Assembly (NCBI GenBank): GCA_024682415.1
Contig: JAIKZG010000019.1
Coordinates: forward strand, 1-64,000
DNA length: 64,000 bases
Direction: 5' to 3'
From: Prevotella sp.
Lineage (GTDB): Bacteria > Bacteroidota > Bacteroidia > Bacteroidales > Bacteroidaceae
Part shown: one piece after another, positions 34,080 through 43,878 of the stretch
Position numbering within the stretch: the first letter of the stretch is position 1
Layout: every line of letters starts with the position of its first letter
Position numbers and translations under genes: made by a program
The notes under the pieces: model-generated
Told to the model about the DNA's origin: nothing
Databases searched by the model: none
Seen by the model: the letters and a program-made list of their open reading frames with translations, nothing else

Positions 34080-34631
34080 ATGAAAACTGTATTCGATTTC
34101 ACTGTAAAAGACAGAAAGGGGAAAAAGGTTTCCCTGAAAGAGTACGCCAACGAAGTACTACTCATCGTAAACACTGCTACCAAATGTGGATTCACACCTC
34201 AGTATGATGAACTGGAAGCACTCTACAAGAAATATCATACACAAGGTTTTGAGATATTAGATTTTCCATGCAATCAATTCGGACAACAGGCTCCAGGCAC
34301 GGATGAAAGCATTCATCAATTCTGTAAGCTAAACTTCGGCACAGACTTTCCTCGCTTTAAGAAGCTCAAAGTGAACGGCGAAGATGCCGACCCACTATAT
34401 AAATATCTGAAAGAGCAGAAAGGATTTGCGGGATGGAATCCGGAGCACAAGCTCACACCTGTGCTCGACGAAATGCTGAGCAAGCAAGACCCTGACTATA
34501 AGAACAACGCTGATATTAAGTGGAACTTCACCAAATTTTTGGTAAACAAGAAAGGCATAGTCGTAGCTCGCTACGAACCGACAGAGAGCATCGACAACAT
34601 TGCCAAGCAGATAGAGGAGTTGCTGAAATAG
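34080..34631 (+). CDS. Glutathione-peroxidase family thiol peroxidase
   Basis: 183 aa. Catalytic tetrad C36 (NTATKCGFTP; Cys rather than selenocysteine), Q66-region (FPCNQFGQ), W148 and N149 (KWNF). C64 in FPCNQ is the family's second conserved Cys. Non-seleno GPx enzymes in bacteria usually take electrons from thioredoxin, and trxB follows by 64 nt, which supports a thioredoxin-dependent peroxidase system. Cytoplasmic; no signal peptide. Confidence 0.93.
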   Translation: MKTVFDFTVKDRKGKKVSLKEYANEVLLIVNTATKCGFTPQYDELEALYKKYHTQGFEILDFPCNQFGQQAPGTDESIHQFCKLNFGTDFPRFKKLKVNGEDADPLYKYLKEQKGFAGWNPEHKLTPVLDEMLSKQDPDYKNNADIKWNFTKFLVNKKGIVVARYEPTESIDNIAKQIEELLK

Positions 34632-34695
34632 CTGCGACTCGGAAATCAGCATAAAAGTAAAGAAGAATACAAAGAGATTGATATCTTAACATTAT

Positions 34696-35637
34696 ATGAA
34701 AGAATATACAAGATGCCTTATCGTGGGAAGCGGACCAGCAGGCTACACTGCGGCCATCTATGCAGGAAGAGCAAATCTTAAGCCATTGCTCTACTGTGGC
34801 ATGCTGCAAGGCGGTCAGCTCACCCAGACCACTATCGTGGAGAATTTCCCCGGCTATCCGGAAGGCGTAGATGCCAATCAGATGATGCTCGACCTGCGAC
34901 AGCAGGCAGAGAAGTTTGGTGCGGAACTGAGAGATGGCGAGATTGTGAAAGCAGACTTCAGCCAGACTCCTTACAAGCTCACCACCGACCGCGGACTGGA
35001 AATAGAAGCCGAGACCGTGATTATCGCGACAGGAGCAAGCGCGAAATATCTGGGACTGCCCGATGAAGAGAAATATAAGGGCATGGGTGTTTCGGCATGT
35101 GCCACCTGCGACGGATTCTTCTATCGCAAGAAAGTGGTAGCAGTAGTAGGCGGTGGCGACACAGCCTGCGAGGAAGCTACTTATCTTGCAGGCCTTTGCA
35201 AAAAGGTGTATCTGATAGTGCGCAAGCCTTATCTTCGCGCATCGGAGATAATGCAGAAGCGCGTGATGGACAACCCAAAGATAGAAATACTCTTTGAGCA
35301 CAACGCTGTAGGACTATATGGCAACAACGGCGTGGAAGGCGTACACCTCGTAGAACATAAGGGCGAAGCCAATGAGCGCTGCTATGACCTGCGCGTAGAG
35401 GGATTCTTCCTCGCCATAGGACATAAGCCAAACTCTGACGTGTTCCAGAAATGGGTAGATACCGATGCCGTAGGATATATAATGACAGTGCCGGGCACTA
35501 CGCAGACACGCATGCCAGGAGTATATGCGGCAGGCGATGTGGCAGATCCTAATTATCGTCAGGCAGTGGTTGCCGCAGCAAGCGGATGCAAGGCTGCTCT
35601 TGAGGCAGAAAGATATCTTTCAAAGATAGGAAAATAA
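34696..35637 (+). CDS. trxB: Thioredoxin reductase
   Basis: 313 aa. FAD motif GSGPAGYTAAIYAG (residues 11-24), redox-active pair C135-A-T-C138, NADPH motif GGGDTACEEATYLA, and the second FAD motif GVYAAGDVADPNYRQ. It reduces thioredoxin with NADPH. It is probably co-transcribed with the peroxidase, giving a peroxide detoxification pair. A terminator follows. Confidence 0.96.
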   Translation: MKEYTRCLIVGSGPAGYTAAIYAGRANLKPLLYCGMLQGGQLTQTTIVENFPGYPEGVDANQMMLDLRQQAEKFGAELRDGEIVKADFSQTPYKLTTDRGLEIEAETVIIATGASAKYLGLPDEEKYKGMGVSACATCDGFFYRKKVVAVVGGGDTACEEATYLAGLCKKVYLIVRKPYLRASEIMQKRVMDNPKIEILFEHNAVGLYGNNGVEGVHLVEHKGEANERCYDLRVEGFFLAIGHKPNSDVFQKWVDTDAVGYIMTVPGTTQTRMPGVYAAGDVADPNYRQAVVAAASGCKAALEAERYLSKIGK

Positions 35638-35697
35638 CACAAGAATAAAAACATATAGTACTTGAAATTCTTCTAACCGAGAAACTGGTTAAAGAAG

Positions 35698-35725
35698 GCC
35701 GTGGAGAGCGCTCCACGGCTTTTTT
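35698..35725 (+). terminator. Intrinsic terminator of gpx-trxB
   Basis: GCCGTGGAG (35698-35706) pairs with CTCCACGGC (35711-35719), then TTTTTT. Confidence 0.9.
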
Positions 35726-35775
35726 ATGCTCTGCCGACAAAAGAGGTATCCATTTAAAACGCTTATTTGTATATG

Positions 35776-35791
35776 GCACTTTGCAAAGTGC
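35776..35791. promoter_or_regulatory. Perfect 16-bp palindrome upstream of fba
   Basis: GCACTTTGCAAAGTGC is a perfect palindrome about 90 bp upstream of the fba -33 box, followed by a partial repeat of its half (GTTTTGCAAA). It may be an operator or a small dispersed element. Nothing else is seen in the 350 bases between trxB and fba except the terminator and promoter. Confidence 0.4.
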
Positions 35792-35878
35792 GTTTTGCAA
35801 AAATATATCATCAATGAAATATGAGCCGATATAAATCAAAAAAGCAGCATATAAAGGCGCAAAAAACTAAAACTTTAC

Positions 35879-35909
35879 TTTGCCATTACAAATTAATAAC
35901 GTAATTTTG
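35879..35909 (+). promoter_or_regulatory. Promoter of fba
   Basis: TTTG (35879-35882), 19-nt spacer, TAATTTTG (35902-35909): a full match to the Bacteroidota consensus, giving a leader of about 70 nt. Confidence 0.8.
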
Positions 35910-35987
35910 CCCTTGCGCAAAAACAAAAGGATGCGAATATCTTTTGCATAGAGAAAACTTCAAATTTTTAACTATATAATAAACAAT

Positions 35988-36992
35988 ATGGTAGATTACA
36001 AAACTTTAGGTCTCGTGAACACACGTGATATGTTCAAGAGAGCAGTCAATGGCGGATATGCCATACCAGCATTTAACTTTAACAACCTCGAACAGCTTCA
36101 AGCTATCATAAAGGCATCTTCTGAGCTCAAAAGCCCTGTAATTCTTCAGGTGTCTAAGGGTGCTCGTAACTATGCCAACCCAATTCTTCTCCGCTACATG
36201 GCACAGGGTGCTGTAGAATACGCAAAGAGCATCGGTTGCGCTCATCCTGAGATTGTGCTCCACCTCGACCACGGAGATTCATTCGAGCTTTGCAAGGACT
36301 GCGTAGACCTTGGTTTCTCATCTGTAATGATCGATGGTTCTGCTCTTCCTTACGAGGAGAACATCGCATTGACAAAGAAAGTAGTAGAATACGCTCACGC
36401 ACACGACGTAACAGTAGAAGGTGAGCTTGGCGTATTGGCAGGCGTAGAAGACGAAGTAGCTTCAGAAGTTTCTCACTATACAAAGCCAGAGGAAGTTATC
36501 GACTTCGCTACACGTTCAGGTGTAGACTCATTGGCTATCTCAATCGGTACTTCTCACGGTGCTTACAAGTTTAAGCCAGAGCAGTGCACACGCGACCCGA
36601 AGACAGGTCGTCTTGTTCCTCCTCCATTGGCATTCGACATCTTGGCAGAAATCGAGAAGAAGCTTCCTGGATTCCCTATCGTGCTCCATGGTTCTTCTTC
36701 AGTACCACAGGAAGAAGTTGATATCATCAACAAGTTCGGTGGCAACCTCCCTGACGCTGTCGGCATTCCAGAGGAACAGCTTCGCCAGGCATCAAAGAGC
36801 GCAGTATGCAAGATCAATATCGACTCTGACTCTCGCCTCGCATTCACAGCAGGTGTACGCCAGACATTGGCAGAGCATCCTGAATACTTCGACCCACGTA
36901 AGTTCTGTGGCGCTGCTCGTGATCGTATGGAGGCTATGTACAAGCACAAGATCATCGACGTGCTTGGTTCTGACAACAAGTTGGCTGAATAA
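35988..36992 (+). CDS. fba: Fructose-bisphosphate aldolase, class II
   Basis: 334 aa. Zinc enzyme of glycolysis and gluconeogenesis. Landmarks are the catalytic Asp and zinc His in LHLDHGDSFELCKDCV, the segment EGELGVLAGVEDEV, TSHGAYKF, and the phosphate loop VLHGSSSVP. Codon use is strongly biased (many preferred codons), as in highly expressed genes. It is a single-gene unit between its own promoter and terminator. Confidence 0.96.
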   Translation: MVDYKTLGLVNTRDMFKRAVNGGYAIPAFNFNNLEQLQAIIKASSELKSPVILQVSKGARNYANPILLRYMAQGAVEYAKSIGCAHPEIVLHLDHGDSFELCKDCVDLGFSSVMIDGSALPYEENIALTKKVVEYAHAHDVTVEGELGVLAGVEDEVASEVSHYTKPEEVIDFATRSGVDSLAISIGTSHGAYKFKPEQCTRDPKTGRLVPPPLAFDILAEIEKKLPGFPIVLHGSSSVPQEEVDIINKFGGNLPDAVGIPEEQLRQASKSAVCKINIDSDSRLAFTAGVRQTLAEHPEYFDPRKFCGAARDRMEAMYKHKIIDVLGSDNKLAE

Positions 36993-37015
36993 AATAAACT
37001 CTATAAACTAAATTA

Positions 37016-37056
37016 AAAGGCTGCATGAGATTAAGTCTCGAGCAGCCTTTTCTTTT
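37016..37056 (+). terminator. Intrinsic terminator of fba
   Basis: AAAGGCTGC (37016-37024) pairs with GCAGCCTTT (37042-37050), with GAGA/TCTC inside the loop, then TCTTTTT. Confidence 0.85.
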
Positions 37057-37098
37057 TGCTAATACTATGTGTGTGATAAATAATCGTCTAAATCAGCG

Positions 37099-37725
37099 TC
37101 ATTTTGAGGACAAGGCTCTGTAGCAATGCGCCACACGCCAGAAAGCAGTAAGATTGGCAAGCACGGCTATAACAAGCATTGCGCCCAAAAGGATGTCGAG
37201 ACAAGAGAAAATGCCTGCAAGAATAGCAGCCACGGCTGTAAGAACGACGCGCTCCGGGCGCTGCAATAATCCCACCTTGCATTCTATATTCAGCCCTTCG
37301 GCCCTCGCACGCACATAGCTTACCATTACAGAGCCCATCATAGCAAGGAATGTGATTACGATACCCCAGAAATCATGATTGACAAAGAAAATGCAGCTGA
37401 TACCGAAAAGCGAAAGCAGCTCACTATAACGATCGAGCACAGAATCCCACAACGCACCGAAAGCGGAACTCATGTTGCCAACACGAGCCAAGCGCCCATC
37501 CATCATGTCGAACAATCCGGCAAAGAGGATTAATGCGCCCGTCCACCCTATCATGGCATAGCTATTTTCTTTCGCTGCCACACAGAACATCACGGCAGCA
37601 ACGGCATTAAGAAGAAAACCGATGGCGGTGATGATATTGGGAGTGACGCCGACTTTTATCATTCCGTTGATTAACGGATTGATAATGGCATAGATAACCT
37701 TTTGAAGATAATCTCTATAATTCAT
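37099..37725 (-). CDS. CDP-alcohol phosphatidyltransferase
   Basis: 208 aa, about six membrane helices. The family signature D-G-x2-A-R-x8-G-x3-D-x3-D is intact in [18 protein letters not shown] followed by ALWDSVLDR. It transfers a phosphatidyl group from CDP-diacylglycerol to an alcohol. The upstream neighbour is a phosphatidylglycerophosphatase A, 14 nt away, so PGP synthase (PgsA) or an inositol-phosphate version are both possible. Inner membrane. Confidence 0.88.
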   Translation of the reverse strand: MNYRDYLQKVIYAIINPLINGMIKVGVTPNIITAIGFLLNAVAAVMFCVAAKENSYAMIGWTGALILFAGLFDMMDGRLARVGNMSSAFGALWDSVLDRYSELLSLFGISCIFFVNHDFWGIVITFLAMMGSVMVSYVRARAEGLNIECKVGLLQRPERVVLTAVAAILAGIFSCLDILLGAMLVIAVLANLTAFWRVAHCYRALSSK

Positions 37726-37739
37726 TTCTCTATCTTTTT

Positions 37740-38225
37740 TTATATTAAATAAAATCTTATAATCATAACAATAATCAAGCTATATAAGCCGGCAAGGATA
37801 TCGTCTGCCATTACCCAAAATGCTCCTACATTATTATCAAGCTTGCGAATGCCGAGAGGTTTATAAATATCAAAGAAGCGAAACAAGAGAAACGCTATAA
37901 ACCCATAGAACATACTCCTTATAGGAGCTGCGAGCAATGCCACCCACACTCCCACCATCTCGTCTACTACGACACGGCTTGGGTCGTTACCCCAAAACGG
38001 AATAAGTCTGGCTGTAGCCCATGTGCCAAGAATGGTAAAAACGACGATGGTAATGCATAAACAGGCCAAGAACAATTCTTTCGACTGTATAAGCAATGCG
38101 CCACAAAACCACATAGAAGTGCCAAGCAAAGCTCCTGCCGTGCCAGGAGCTTTAGGAGTAAAGCCAGCTCCGAAGCCTGTGCCAATCATTACTGCCAAAT
38201 GATTTAAAATGTCTTCTTTTCTCAT
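37740..38225 (-). CDS. pgpA: Phosphatidylglycerophosphatase A
   Basis: 161 aa. Family motifs are [20 protein letters not shown] at the N-terminus and [14 protein letters not shown] in the middle, with several hydrophobic helices. It removes the phosphate of phosphatidylglycerophosphate to give phosphatidylglycerol. It is the first gene of a two-gene unit with the CDP-alcohol phosphatidyltransferase. Confidence 0.92.
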   Translation of the reverse strand: MRKEDILNHLAVMIGTGFGAGFTPKAPGTAGALLGTSMWFCGALLIQSKELFLACLCITIVVFTILGTWATARLIPFWGNDPSRVVVDEMVGVWVALLAAPIRSMFYGFIAFLLFRFFDIYKPLGIRKLDNNVGAFWVMADDILAGLYSLIIVMIIRFYLI

Positions 38226-38308
38226 AGTCTAAATAAAATTAGTGTTGCAAAAATAAGTAAAAAAATAAAAAAATAACAAGCTCTTAAGAATTTCTTATCA
38301 AGAAAAAA

Positions 38309-38488
38309 TACCTTTAGATAAGGTAGGCGGCATCTCAGCAGAAAAAACAAATAAATTCCGAAGATTTGCTTATCAAGCAAATCGTATTCTGCTTTCGATT
38401 TGCGCTACCTTTAGATAAGGTAGGCGGCATCTCAGCAGAAAAAACAAATAAATTTGTTTTGTTCTGCTTTCGATTTGCGCTACCTTTG
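38309..38488 (+). repeat. Duplicated promoter region (97- and 75-bp copies) upstream of the DUF5686 gene
   Basis: The block starting TACCTTTAGATAAGGTAGG occurs at 38309 and 38406, and its first bases recur a third time at 38481 as TACCTTTGC. The first copy carries an extra palindrome, GATTTGCTT (38363-38371) with AAGCAAATC (38375-38383). Only the third TACCTTT box has the final G and a TTTG 19 nt upstream (38458-38461), so it is the working promoter and the other two look decayed. Confidence 0.75.
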
Positions 38489-38516
38489 CACGAAACTTAT
38501 AAAGAAAACATTAAGA

Positions 38517-41072
38517 GTGAAACGACTGATATTTATATTATTCACCATTTTTTGCTTCACGCTAAACACATTAGCGCAAATCACAGGTACAATTTCCGAC
38601 AAAGACGGCTACGCCATTCCCTACGCAAGCATAATGTATAAAGGACATCATATTGCTGCGATAAGCGATGTGAACGGCAAATTCTCTATAGAACGTCATA
38701 ACGGATGGACACTTACTTTCAGCTGCGTGGGATATCGTTCGCAGACATTAAAGGTGAGCGAAAGTACCAAAGATTTGGAAATCACTCTTAAAGAGAGTTC
38801 TAAAAGTCTTAATGAAGTAGTGGTGAAATCAAGCAAGGGCAGATATTCCAGAAAAAACAATCCTGCCGTAGAACTGATGAAACGCGTGATTGAAGCCAAA
38901 AAGAAAACAGATCTGACTAACCACGATTTTTATCAATACACAAAATATCAGAAAATTACACTTGCCCTTAACGACATAAAAGACGAAGATTTAGACAAAG
39001 GACTATACAAAAAGCATAAATGGCTGCTCAACTATATGGAGAAAAGTCAATACAACGGCAAACGCATATTACCAATGAGCGTAGACGAAACCGTGACACG
39101 CCACATATACCGCAAAAATCCTAAAAGCGAAAAAGATATCATAGAGGGACAGAAAAACCAAGGACTTAACACCGTAATCCAGACTGGCGATATTCTTAAC
39201 ACATTCCTTAAAGAAGTGTTCACCGACATTGATATTTACAACGACTATGTGCGTCTGCTGCAATATCCGTTTGTAAGCCCGATAGGCAAAACTGCCGTTT
39301 CGTTTTATCGCTACTATATAGAAGACACGGTATATGTAGACAACGACCTTTGTTATCATCTGCAATTCATTCCCAACAATCAGCAGGATTTCGGCTTCAG
39401 AGGTGAGCTTTATGTCCTTGCCGACTCTTCCTTGCATGTGAAGCGATGTGAGCTGTCGATACCGCAACGAAGCGATGTTAACTTCGTGAAAAGCATGAAA
39501 GTGGTGCAGGAATACACTAAGCAAGATAACGGAGAATGGGTATTGACAAAAGACGACATGGCCACCGAAATAAGTCTTACCGACATCCTTTCTGACATTC
39601 TGATAACACGCACAACCCATCTCGACAAATATGATTTCAATCCCCTGCCCAAACGACAGTTCAGGGGGAAAGCTGCCGTGCGCCATGCTGCCGACGCGAA
39701 GATGAGAGATGAAGCATTTTGGCAAAAATACCGCGCCGTAGAACTTACCAAAACAGAATCGTCGATGGACGCTTTCATTCATCAGATGGAGCAAAGCAAG
39801 AACTACAAATGGCTGCTCTTCGGCATGAAGGCATTTCTTGAAAACTATATTGAGACGGGCACAATGAAGACGAAAAGCAAATTCGACTTCGGCCCTATCA
39901 ACACCATAGTTTCCAAAAACTTTGTAGACAGCTGGCGTTTCAGAGCAAGCGGACGAACGACAGCGCATCTTAACAACCACTTCTTCTGGGATGGTTATTA
40001 CGCTTACGGCACGAAATCGAAGAAGAGCTATTATGGCTCACAATTCACATATAGCCTCAACAAGAAGCAGAACATGCCATTTGAGTTTCCACAGCGCAAC
40101 ATCGTCTTTGAAACTACATTCGATGTAATGTCGCCATCTGACAAATATTTGCTCCACAACAAGGACAATGCTTTCATGGCATTCAAGACACAAGACGTGA
40201 AGCAATTATATTTCTATAATCGCCAGAAACTCAGCTTTATATATGAAACCGACTGGGGACTGAGTTTCAACACATCATTAAAGGCAGAAAGCAACAAGCC
40301 AACAGGCGACCTTGAATTCCGCCGAATGGCAGGCACTGCCGACTACATGAAAAATCCGATTATAAAGGAGATACGCACCTCGGAGTTCAAATTGGGTATG
40401 CGCTACTGCCCTGGCTTGACTTTCATAAACACGAAACAACATCGTGTACCTGTAAACCACGACGCTCCGGAATTTGAAATCAGCCATACCACAGGCATGA
40501 AGGGATTTCTTGGCGGTGATTATCGCTTAAACTTCACAGAGCTGACAATCTACAAGCGCACATGGCTCGGTTCATGGGGGTATGTAAACACTCGACTCAA
40601 TACTGGCGCGCAATGGAACAAAGTGCCATTTCCACTGCTCATAATGCCACCTGCCAACCTCACCTATTTTGAGAAAGAAAACACGTTCAGCCTTATGCGC
40701 AACATGGAATTTCTAAACGACCGTTACGCATATTGGTGCGTGATGTGGGACGCCAACGGCAAACTTCTCAACCGCGTTCCCCTTATTCAGAAATTGAAAT
40801 GGCGTGAATATGTGTCTTTCAAAGGCATGTTCGGCAAACTCACCGACAAAAACAATCCATTCCTTGCGCAAAACGCTGCCGACCCCACATTGATGCAGTT
40901 TCCCGATGGCGCGAACATTATGAATCCGCACAAGCCATACTTGGAAGTGGAAGCAGGCGTACACAACGTATTTAAATTTCTTGCCATCGGCTTCGTTCAC
41001 CGCCTCACCTACAACGATATGCCAGGCATAAAGAAGAACGGCATACGCTTCTCATTTATGCTGACATTCTAA
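38517..41072 (+). CDS. DUF5686 outer-membrane protein with carboxypeptidase-like regulatory domain
   Basis: 851 aa from the GTG at 38517, which puts a signal peptide (MKRLIFILFTIFCFTLNTLA) at the N-terminus and lies 28 nt past the promoter; the frame is open upstream but that part overlaps the promoter. Residues 25-100 are a carboxypeptidase-regulatory-like (CarboxypepD_reg) beta-sandwich (ITGTISDKDGYAIPYASI). The rest is the large DUF5686 region with alternating strands typical of an outer-membrane barrel and the terminal FSFMLTF. These proteins are widespread in Bacteroidota and their role is unknown; some similarity to TonB-dependent receptor plugs is limited to the N-terminus. Single gene, convergent with the capsule operon end. 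Confidence 0.86.
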   Translation: MKRLIFILFTIFCFTLNTLAQITGTISDKDGYAIPYASIMYKGHHIAAISDVNGKFSIERHNGWTLTFSCVGYRSQTLKVSESTKDLEITLKESSKSLNEVVVKSSKGRYSRKNNPAVELMKRVIEAKKKTDLTNHDFYQYTKYQKITLALNDIKDEDLDKGLYKKHKWLLNYMEKSQYNGKRILPMSVDETVTRHIYRKNPKSEKDIIEGQKNQGLNTVIQTGDILNTFLKEVFTDIDIYNDYVRLLQYPFVSPIGKTAVSFYRYYIEDTVYVDNDLCYHLQFIPNNQQDFGFRGELYVLADSSLHVKRCELSIPQRSDVNFVKSMKVVQEYTKQDNGEWVLTKDDMATEISLTDILSDILITRTTHLDKYDFNPLPKRQFRGKAAVRHAADAKMRDEAFWQKYRAVELTKTESSMDAFIHQMEQSKNYKWLLFGMKAFLENYIETGTMKTKSKFDFGPINTIVSKNFVDSWRFRASGRTTAHLNNHFFWDGYYAYGTKSKKSYYGSQFTYSLNKKQNMPFEFPQRNIVFETTFDVMSPSDKYLLHNKDNAFMAFKTQDVKQLYFYNRQKLSFIYETDWGLSFNTSLKAESNKPTGDLEFRRMAGTADYMKNPIIKEIRTSEFKLGMRYCPGLTFINTKQHRVPVNHDAPEFEISHTTGMKGFLGGDYRLNFTELTIYKRTWLGSWGYVNTRLNTGAQWNKVPFPLLIMPPANLTYFEKENTFSLMRNMEFLNDRYAYWCVMWDANGKLLNRVPLIQKLKWREYVSFKGMFGKLTDKNNPFLAQNAADPTLMQFPDGANIMNPHKPYLEVEAGVHNVFKFLAIGFVHRLTYNDMPGIKKNGIRFSFMLTF

Positions 41073-41744
41073 TTAGAATTTCTTTCCTACAGCGATGCTA
41101 AGGAAAGTATTTGCGAGAATTTTAAGGTCAAAATGCCAAGAGCTGTGCTCCAGATAATAAAGGTCAAGATTCAGTCGGCGCAACATCTTGTCAATGGTAT
41201 CGGTATATCCATTATAAAGAGTAGCATAAGATGTAACGCCTGGGCGCACCTGATATAAGCACACATAGCGAGGGTCGCGCTCTATAATTTTATTGATATA
41301 GTATTTTCTTTCCGGTCGCGGACCTACGAAAGCCATGTCGCCACGCACCACATTCCACAGCTGCGGCAACTCATCAAGATGATGCGCACGAAGGAAAGCC
41401 CCCACCCTTGTCAATCTGTCGTCTTCCTCCAGATTAAACAAAGCAGGACCATCTTTCTCAGCATCAATCTTCATGCTGCGAAACTTATATATATAAAAAG
41501 GCTTGCCATATCTGCCGATTCTCACCTGACGAAATATAGCAGGACCATCATCTTCCAATTTTACAGCTAAATAGCACACAAAAAATAAAGGAGAAAAAAC
41601 CAGAATACAAAGTAATGCTACACTAAAATCCAGCATTCGCTTCATATCCCTCTCTACCCTGTTCATTCCATTACAGACAAATAAGTTGTCATCAGGTTGT
41701 AAGATGTCTGCATATAAACTTGCAATCGCAGTTCTTGTATACAT
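41073..41744 (-). CDS. Polyprenyl-phosphate sugar-1-phosphate transferase (initiating enzyme of the polysaccharide operon)
   Basis: 223 aa. One transmembrane helix (about residues 36-60, LDFSVALLCILVFSPLFF) followed by the catalytic domain with the family signature: IFRQVRIGRYGKPFYIYKFR, DELPQLWNVVRGDM, FVGPRPE. It transfers a sugar 1-phosphate to undecaprenyl phosphate to start repeat-unit assembly. It is the last gene of the operon, 101 bp after the GT2 gene. It is the short form without the N-terminal four-helix bundle of WbaP. Confidence 0.93.
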   Translation of the reverse strand: MYTRTAIASLYADILQPDDNLFVCNGMNRVERDMKRMLDFSVALLCILVFSPLFFVCYLAVKLEDDGPAIFRQVRIGRYGKPFYIYKFRSMKIDAEKDGPALFNLEEDDRLTRVGAFLRAHHLDELPQLWNVVRGDMAFVGPRPERKYYINKIIERDPRYVCLYQVRPGVTSYATLYNGYTDTIDKMLRRLNLDLYYLEHSSWHFDLKILANTFLSIAVGKKF

Positions 41745-41845
41745 TTATATGTCTTAATATTATTTATTAATTTTAGGTATTAACTCTATACTATATTATA
41801 AACGTATAAGTGCCTCGCAATATTGCATCACCAAGAATCTTTTTT

Positions 41846-42601
41846 TCAAAACATTCTCAGCCCGAAAACTTTTATAAGATATTTAAGGCATATCATAAAA
41901 AGATTAGTATATAATCCGTTTCTATTACATGCCTTAACATCCTCTAAATTTGCCTTCATTATATTTTTTATACTTCGTGTGCTTGCTCCCCCCATTCGCA
42001 TTGTCACGAAATCCTTTTTTATGTACTTCGCCTTTATTCCGTGATTATAGAAAAACCTTACCATCATGTCATAATCCGCCGCGATTTTATATTCCAATGA
42101 ATATTTTCCGCATTCATTATAAATTCTCTTACGAACATAAAAAGACGGGTGTGCTGGCATAAATCCGAAGCGCAATAAAGAAGGACGAAAAACTGCAGAA
42201 GAATAATATCTTACGCATTTCTTCAGATTATTGGGATTCACGAAATGTATATCACCATATACGGCATCCAAATCTTCATCAAAAGCCTCAACAATGTGCT
42301 GCACTACATCATCGGAAGTATAGAAATCATCTGAATTTAATATGCCGACCACATCTCCTGTTGCCATCTCTATGCCTTTGTTCATGGCATCATAAATTCC
42401 CTTATCCGGCTCTGAAACATATTTCATACGCCCTCTGAAACTCGGCTCATAGCTTTTCACTATCTGCATCGTTTCGTCATGCGAATTTCCATCCACTATA
42501 ATATATTCGATATCAGCATAACTTTGCGCCAACACCGATTCTATTGTGCTCTTTATTGTCTTCGCACTATTGTAAGTTGCTGTAATAACAGAGATTTTCA
42601 T
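41846..42601 (-). CDS. Family 2 glycosyltransferase
   Basis: 251 aa, single GT-A domain, no membrane helix. VITATYNSAKTIKSTIESVL at the N-terminus, the metal site NSDDFYTSDD near residue 92 and the WcaA-type context PDKGIYDAMNKGIE. Likely adds one sugar of the capsule repeat. Its ATG overlaps the last base of the SGNH gene. Confidence 0.92.
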   Translation of the reverse strand: MKISVITATYNSAKTIKSTIESVLAQSYADIEYIIVDGNSHDETMQIVKSYEPSFRGRMKYVSEPDKGIYDAMNKGIEMATGDVVGILNSDDFYTSDDVVQHIVEAFDEDLDAVYGDIHFVNPNNLKKCVRYYSSAVFRPSLLRFGFMPAHPSFYVRKRIYNECGKYSLEYKIAADYDMMVRFFYNHGIKAKYIKKDFVTMRMGGASTRSIKNIMKANLEDVKACNRNGLYTNLFMICLKYLIKVFGLRMF

Positions 42602-43878
42602 TATTCTTTCTGCTTAACTAAATTCGACAGATATTTGGCAAATTCATAAAACCCATAAGTATTAAAATGAGAATTATCTTCAAGAACTTTACTCATTTTA
42701 TCTTCACCAAAACCTACAGAATAAGCATTTCTAACTCCCCACGCATTAAAATCCTCATACGATATACCTAAACGATAACAATTTTCACGAATAGAATCAT
42801 TTAAATCCCTTGGAGTATATAAACCATTATTGTACGCATAAGGCGGAACATAATCACCCGAAGGATTTTTCATATATCGATATCCTGTACCAAGCTGAAT
42901 AATTTTAATATGTGGGTAAGCCGTCAATAAAGAATTTACTCCGTAATTCATTGCGCCAAGCACCGTATACTTATCATAATCAACATTCTTATCTTTATAG
43001 TTCCATAAATTACCAATCGGAACGCTACATGTTAAATCATTATTTCCATACTCACAAATTAAAATTGTTGGCTTGCTCAAATCAATTTTATTTGAAAGTA
43101 AAGTTGCTAACACATCATTATAATGTCCTGTATTTATTGTGTCATTTGCTTTTTTCTGATACTTATAATCACGCAATAAAAGAGCATCAACTATAGAAGG
43201 GAAAGCAAATGCATTATAACTATTATCAAGTTTTCCATTTATCTTTCTATATGCCATCCAACATCCAGAACATCCAAGATTAAATACTTTACACCCTAAA
43301 CGATATTGCATTTGATGTTCCAAAGAATTATGCAATGTCTTATAGCCTAAAAAGCTATCTCCTATCAACAAGACTTGTAAAGGATTGCGAAGCATCTTCT
43401 TTATATTCGGACTATTATTAATATTACTAACAGCATTTAAGTCCAGACATATATTATTTAATTCATTCGAAAAATTTGCTATTGTATCATTAAATATGAC
43501 ATAACCAACAATGTTATCATTATGCCATGAATAAAGAGTAACAATAGCTTTGTTTAAAGAATCTTCAGTAAAAGAAGCAGCGGCGCGTGTAACATAATCT
43601 GTTCCATCAGCATTTTTTATAAAAATCTTATAATTATGCCCTTTTACAGCCTCAACTTGATGCACGACAAGTTTTTGATAATGTTTATCTGCATTTGGTA
43701 TATATAACTCTTTGATAGCAGAATTTACGACATCATTATTTGCCCATTCTATCGTTACATTTAAAACAGAATCAGTGCTTTTAGGCTCACTCTTTTGAAC
43801 CTCTGATATATATTCTATTCTATCAGAGCAAGAGAATAAAAAAAATACTTCCAATAATATAAAACAAATGTATCTCAT
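42601..43878 (-). CDS. Lipoprotein with SGNH/GDSL-like domain in the polysaccharide operon
   Basis: 425 aa. Lipoprotein signal with lipobox LFSC near residue 17. The middle and C-terminal parts have an SGNH layout: block I LLIGDSFLGYKT near residue 168, an Asn-containing block CEYGNNDL, and the C-terminal D-x2-H in DNSHFNTYG. It could be a polysaccharide O-acetylesterase or acyltransferase accessory acting outside the inner membrane. The N-terminal 150 residues are a beta-rich domain I do not recognise. It is overlapped by genes on both sides, so it is an integral operon member. Confidence 0.75.
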   Translation of the reverse strand: MRYICFILLEVFFLFSCSDRIEYISEVQKSEPKSTDSVLNVTIEWANNDVVNSAIKELYIPNADKHYQKLVVHQVEAVKGHNYKIFIKNADGTDYVTRAAASFTEDSLNKAIVTLYSWHNDNIVGYVIFNDTIANFSNELNNICLDLNAVSNINNSPNIKKMLRNPLQVLLIGDSFLGYKTLHNSLEHQMQYRLGCKVFNLGCSGCWMAYRKINGKLDNSYNAFAFPSIVDALLLRDYKYQKKANDTINTGHYNDVLATLLSNKIDLSKPTILICEYGNNDLTCSVPIGNLWNYKDKNVDYDKYTVLGAMNYGVNSLLTAYPHIKIIQLGTGYRYMKNPSGDYVPPYAYNNGLYTPRDLNDSIRENCYRLGISYEDFNAWGVRNAYSVGFGEDKMSKVLEDNSHFNTYGFYEFAKYLSNLVKQKE

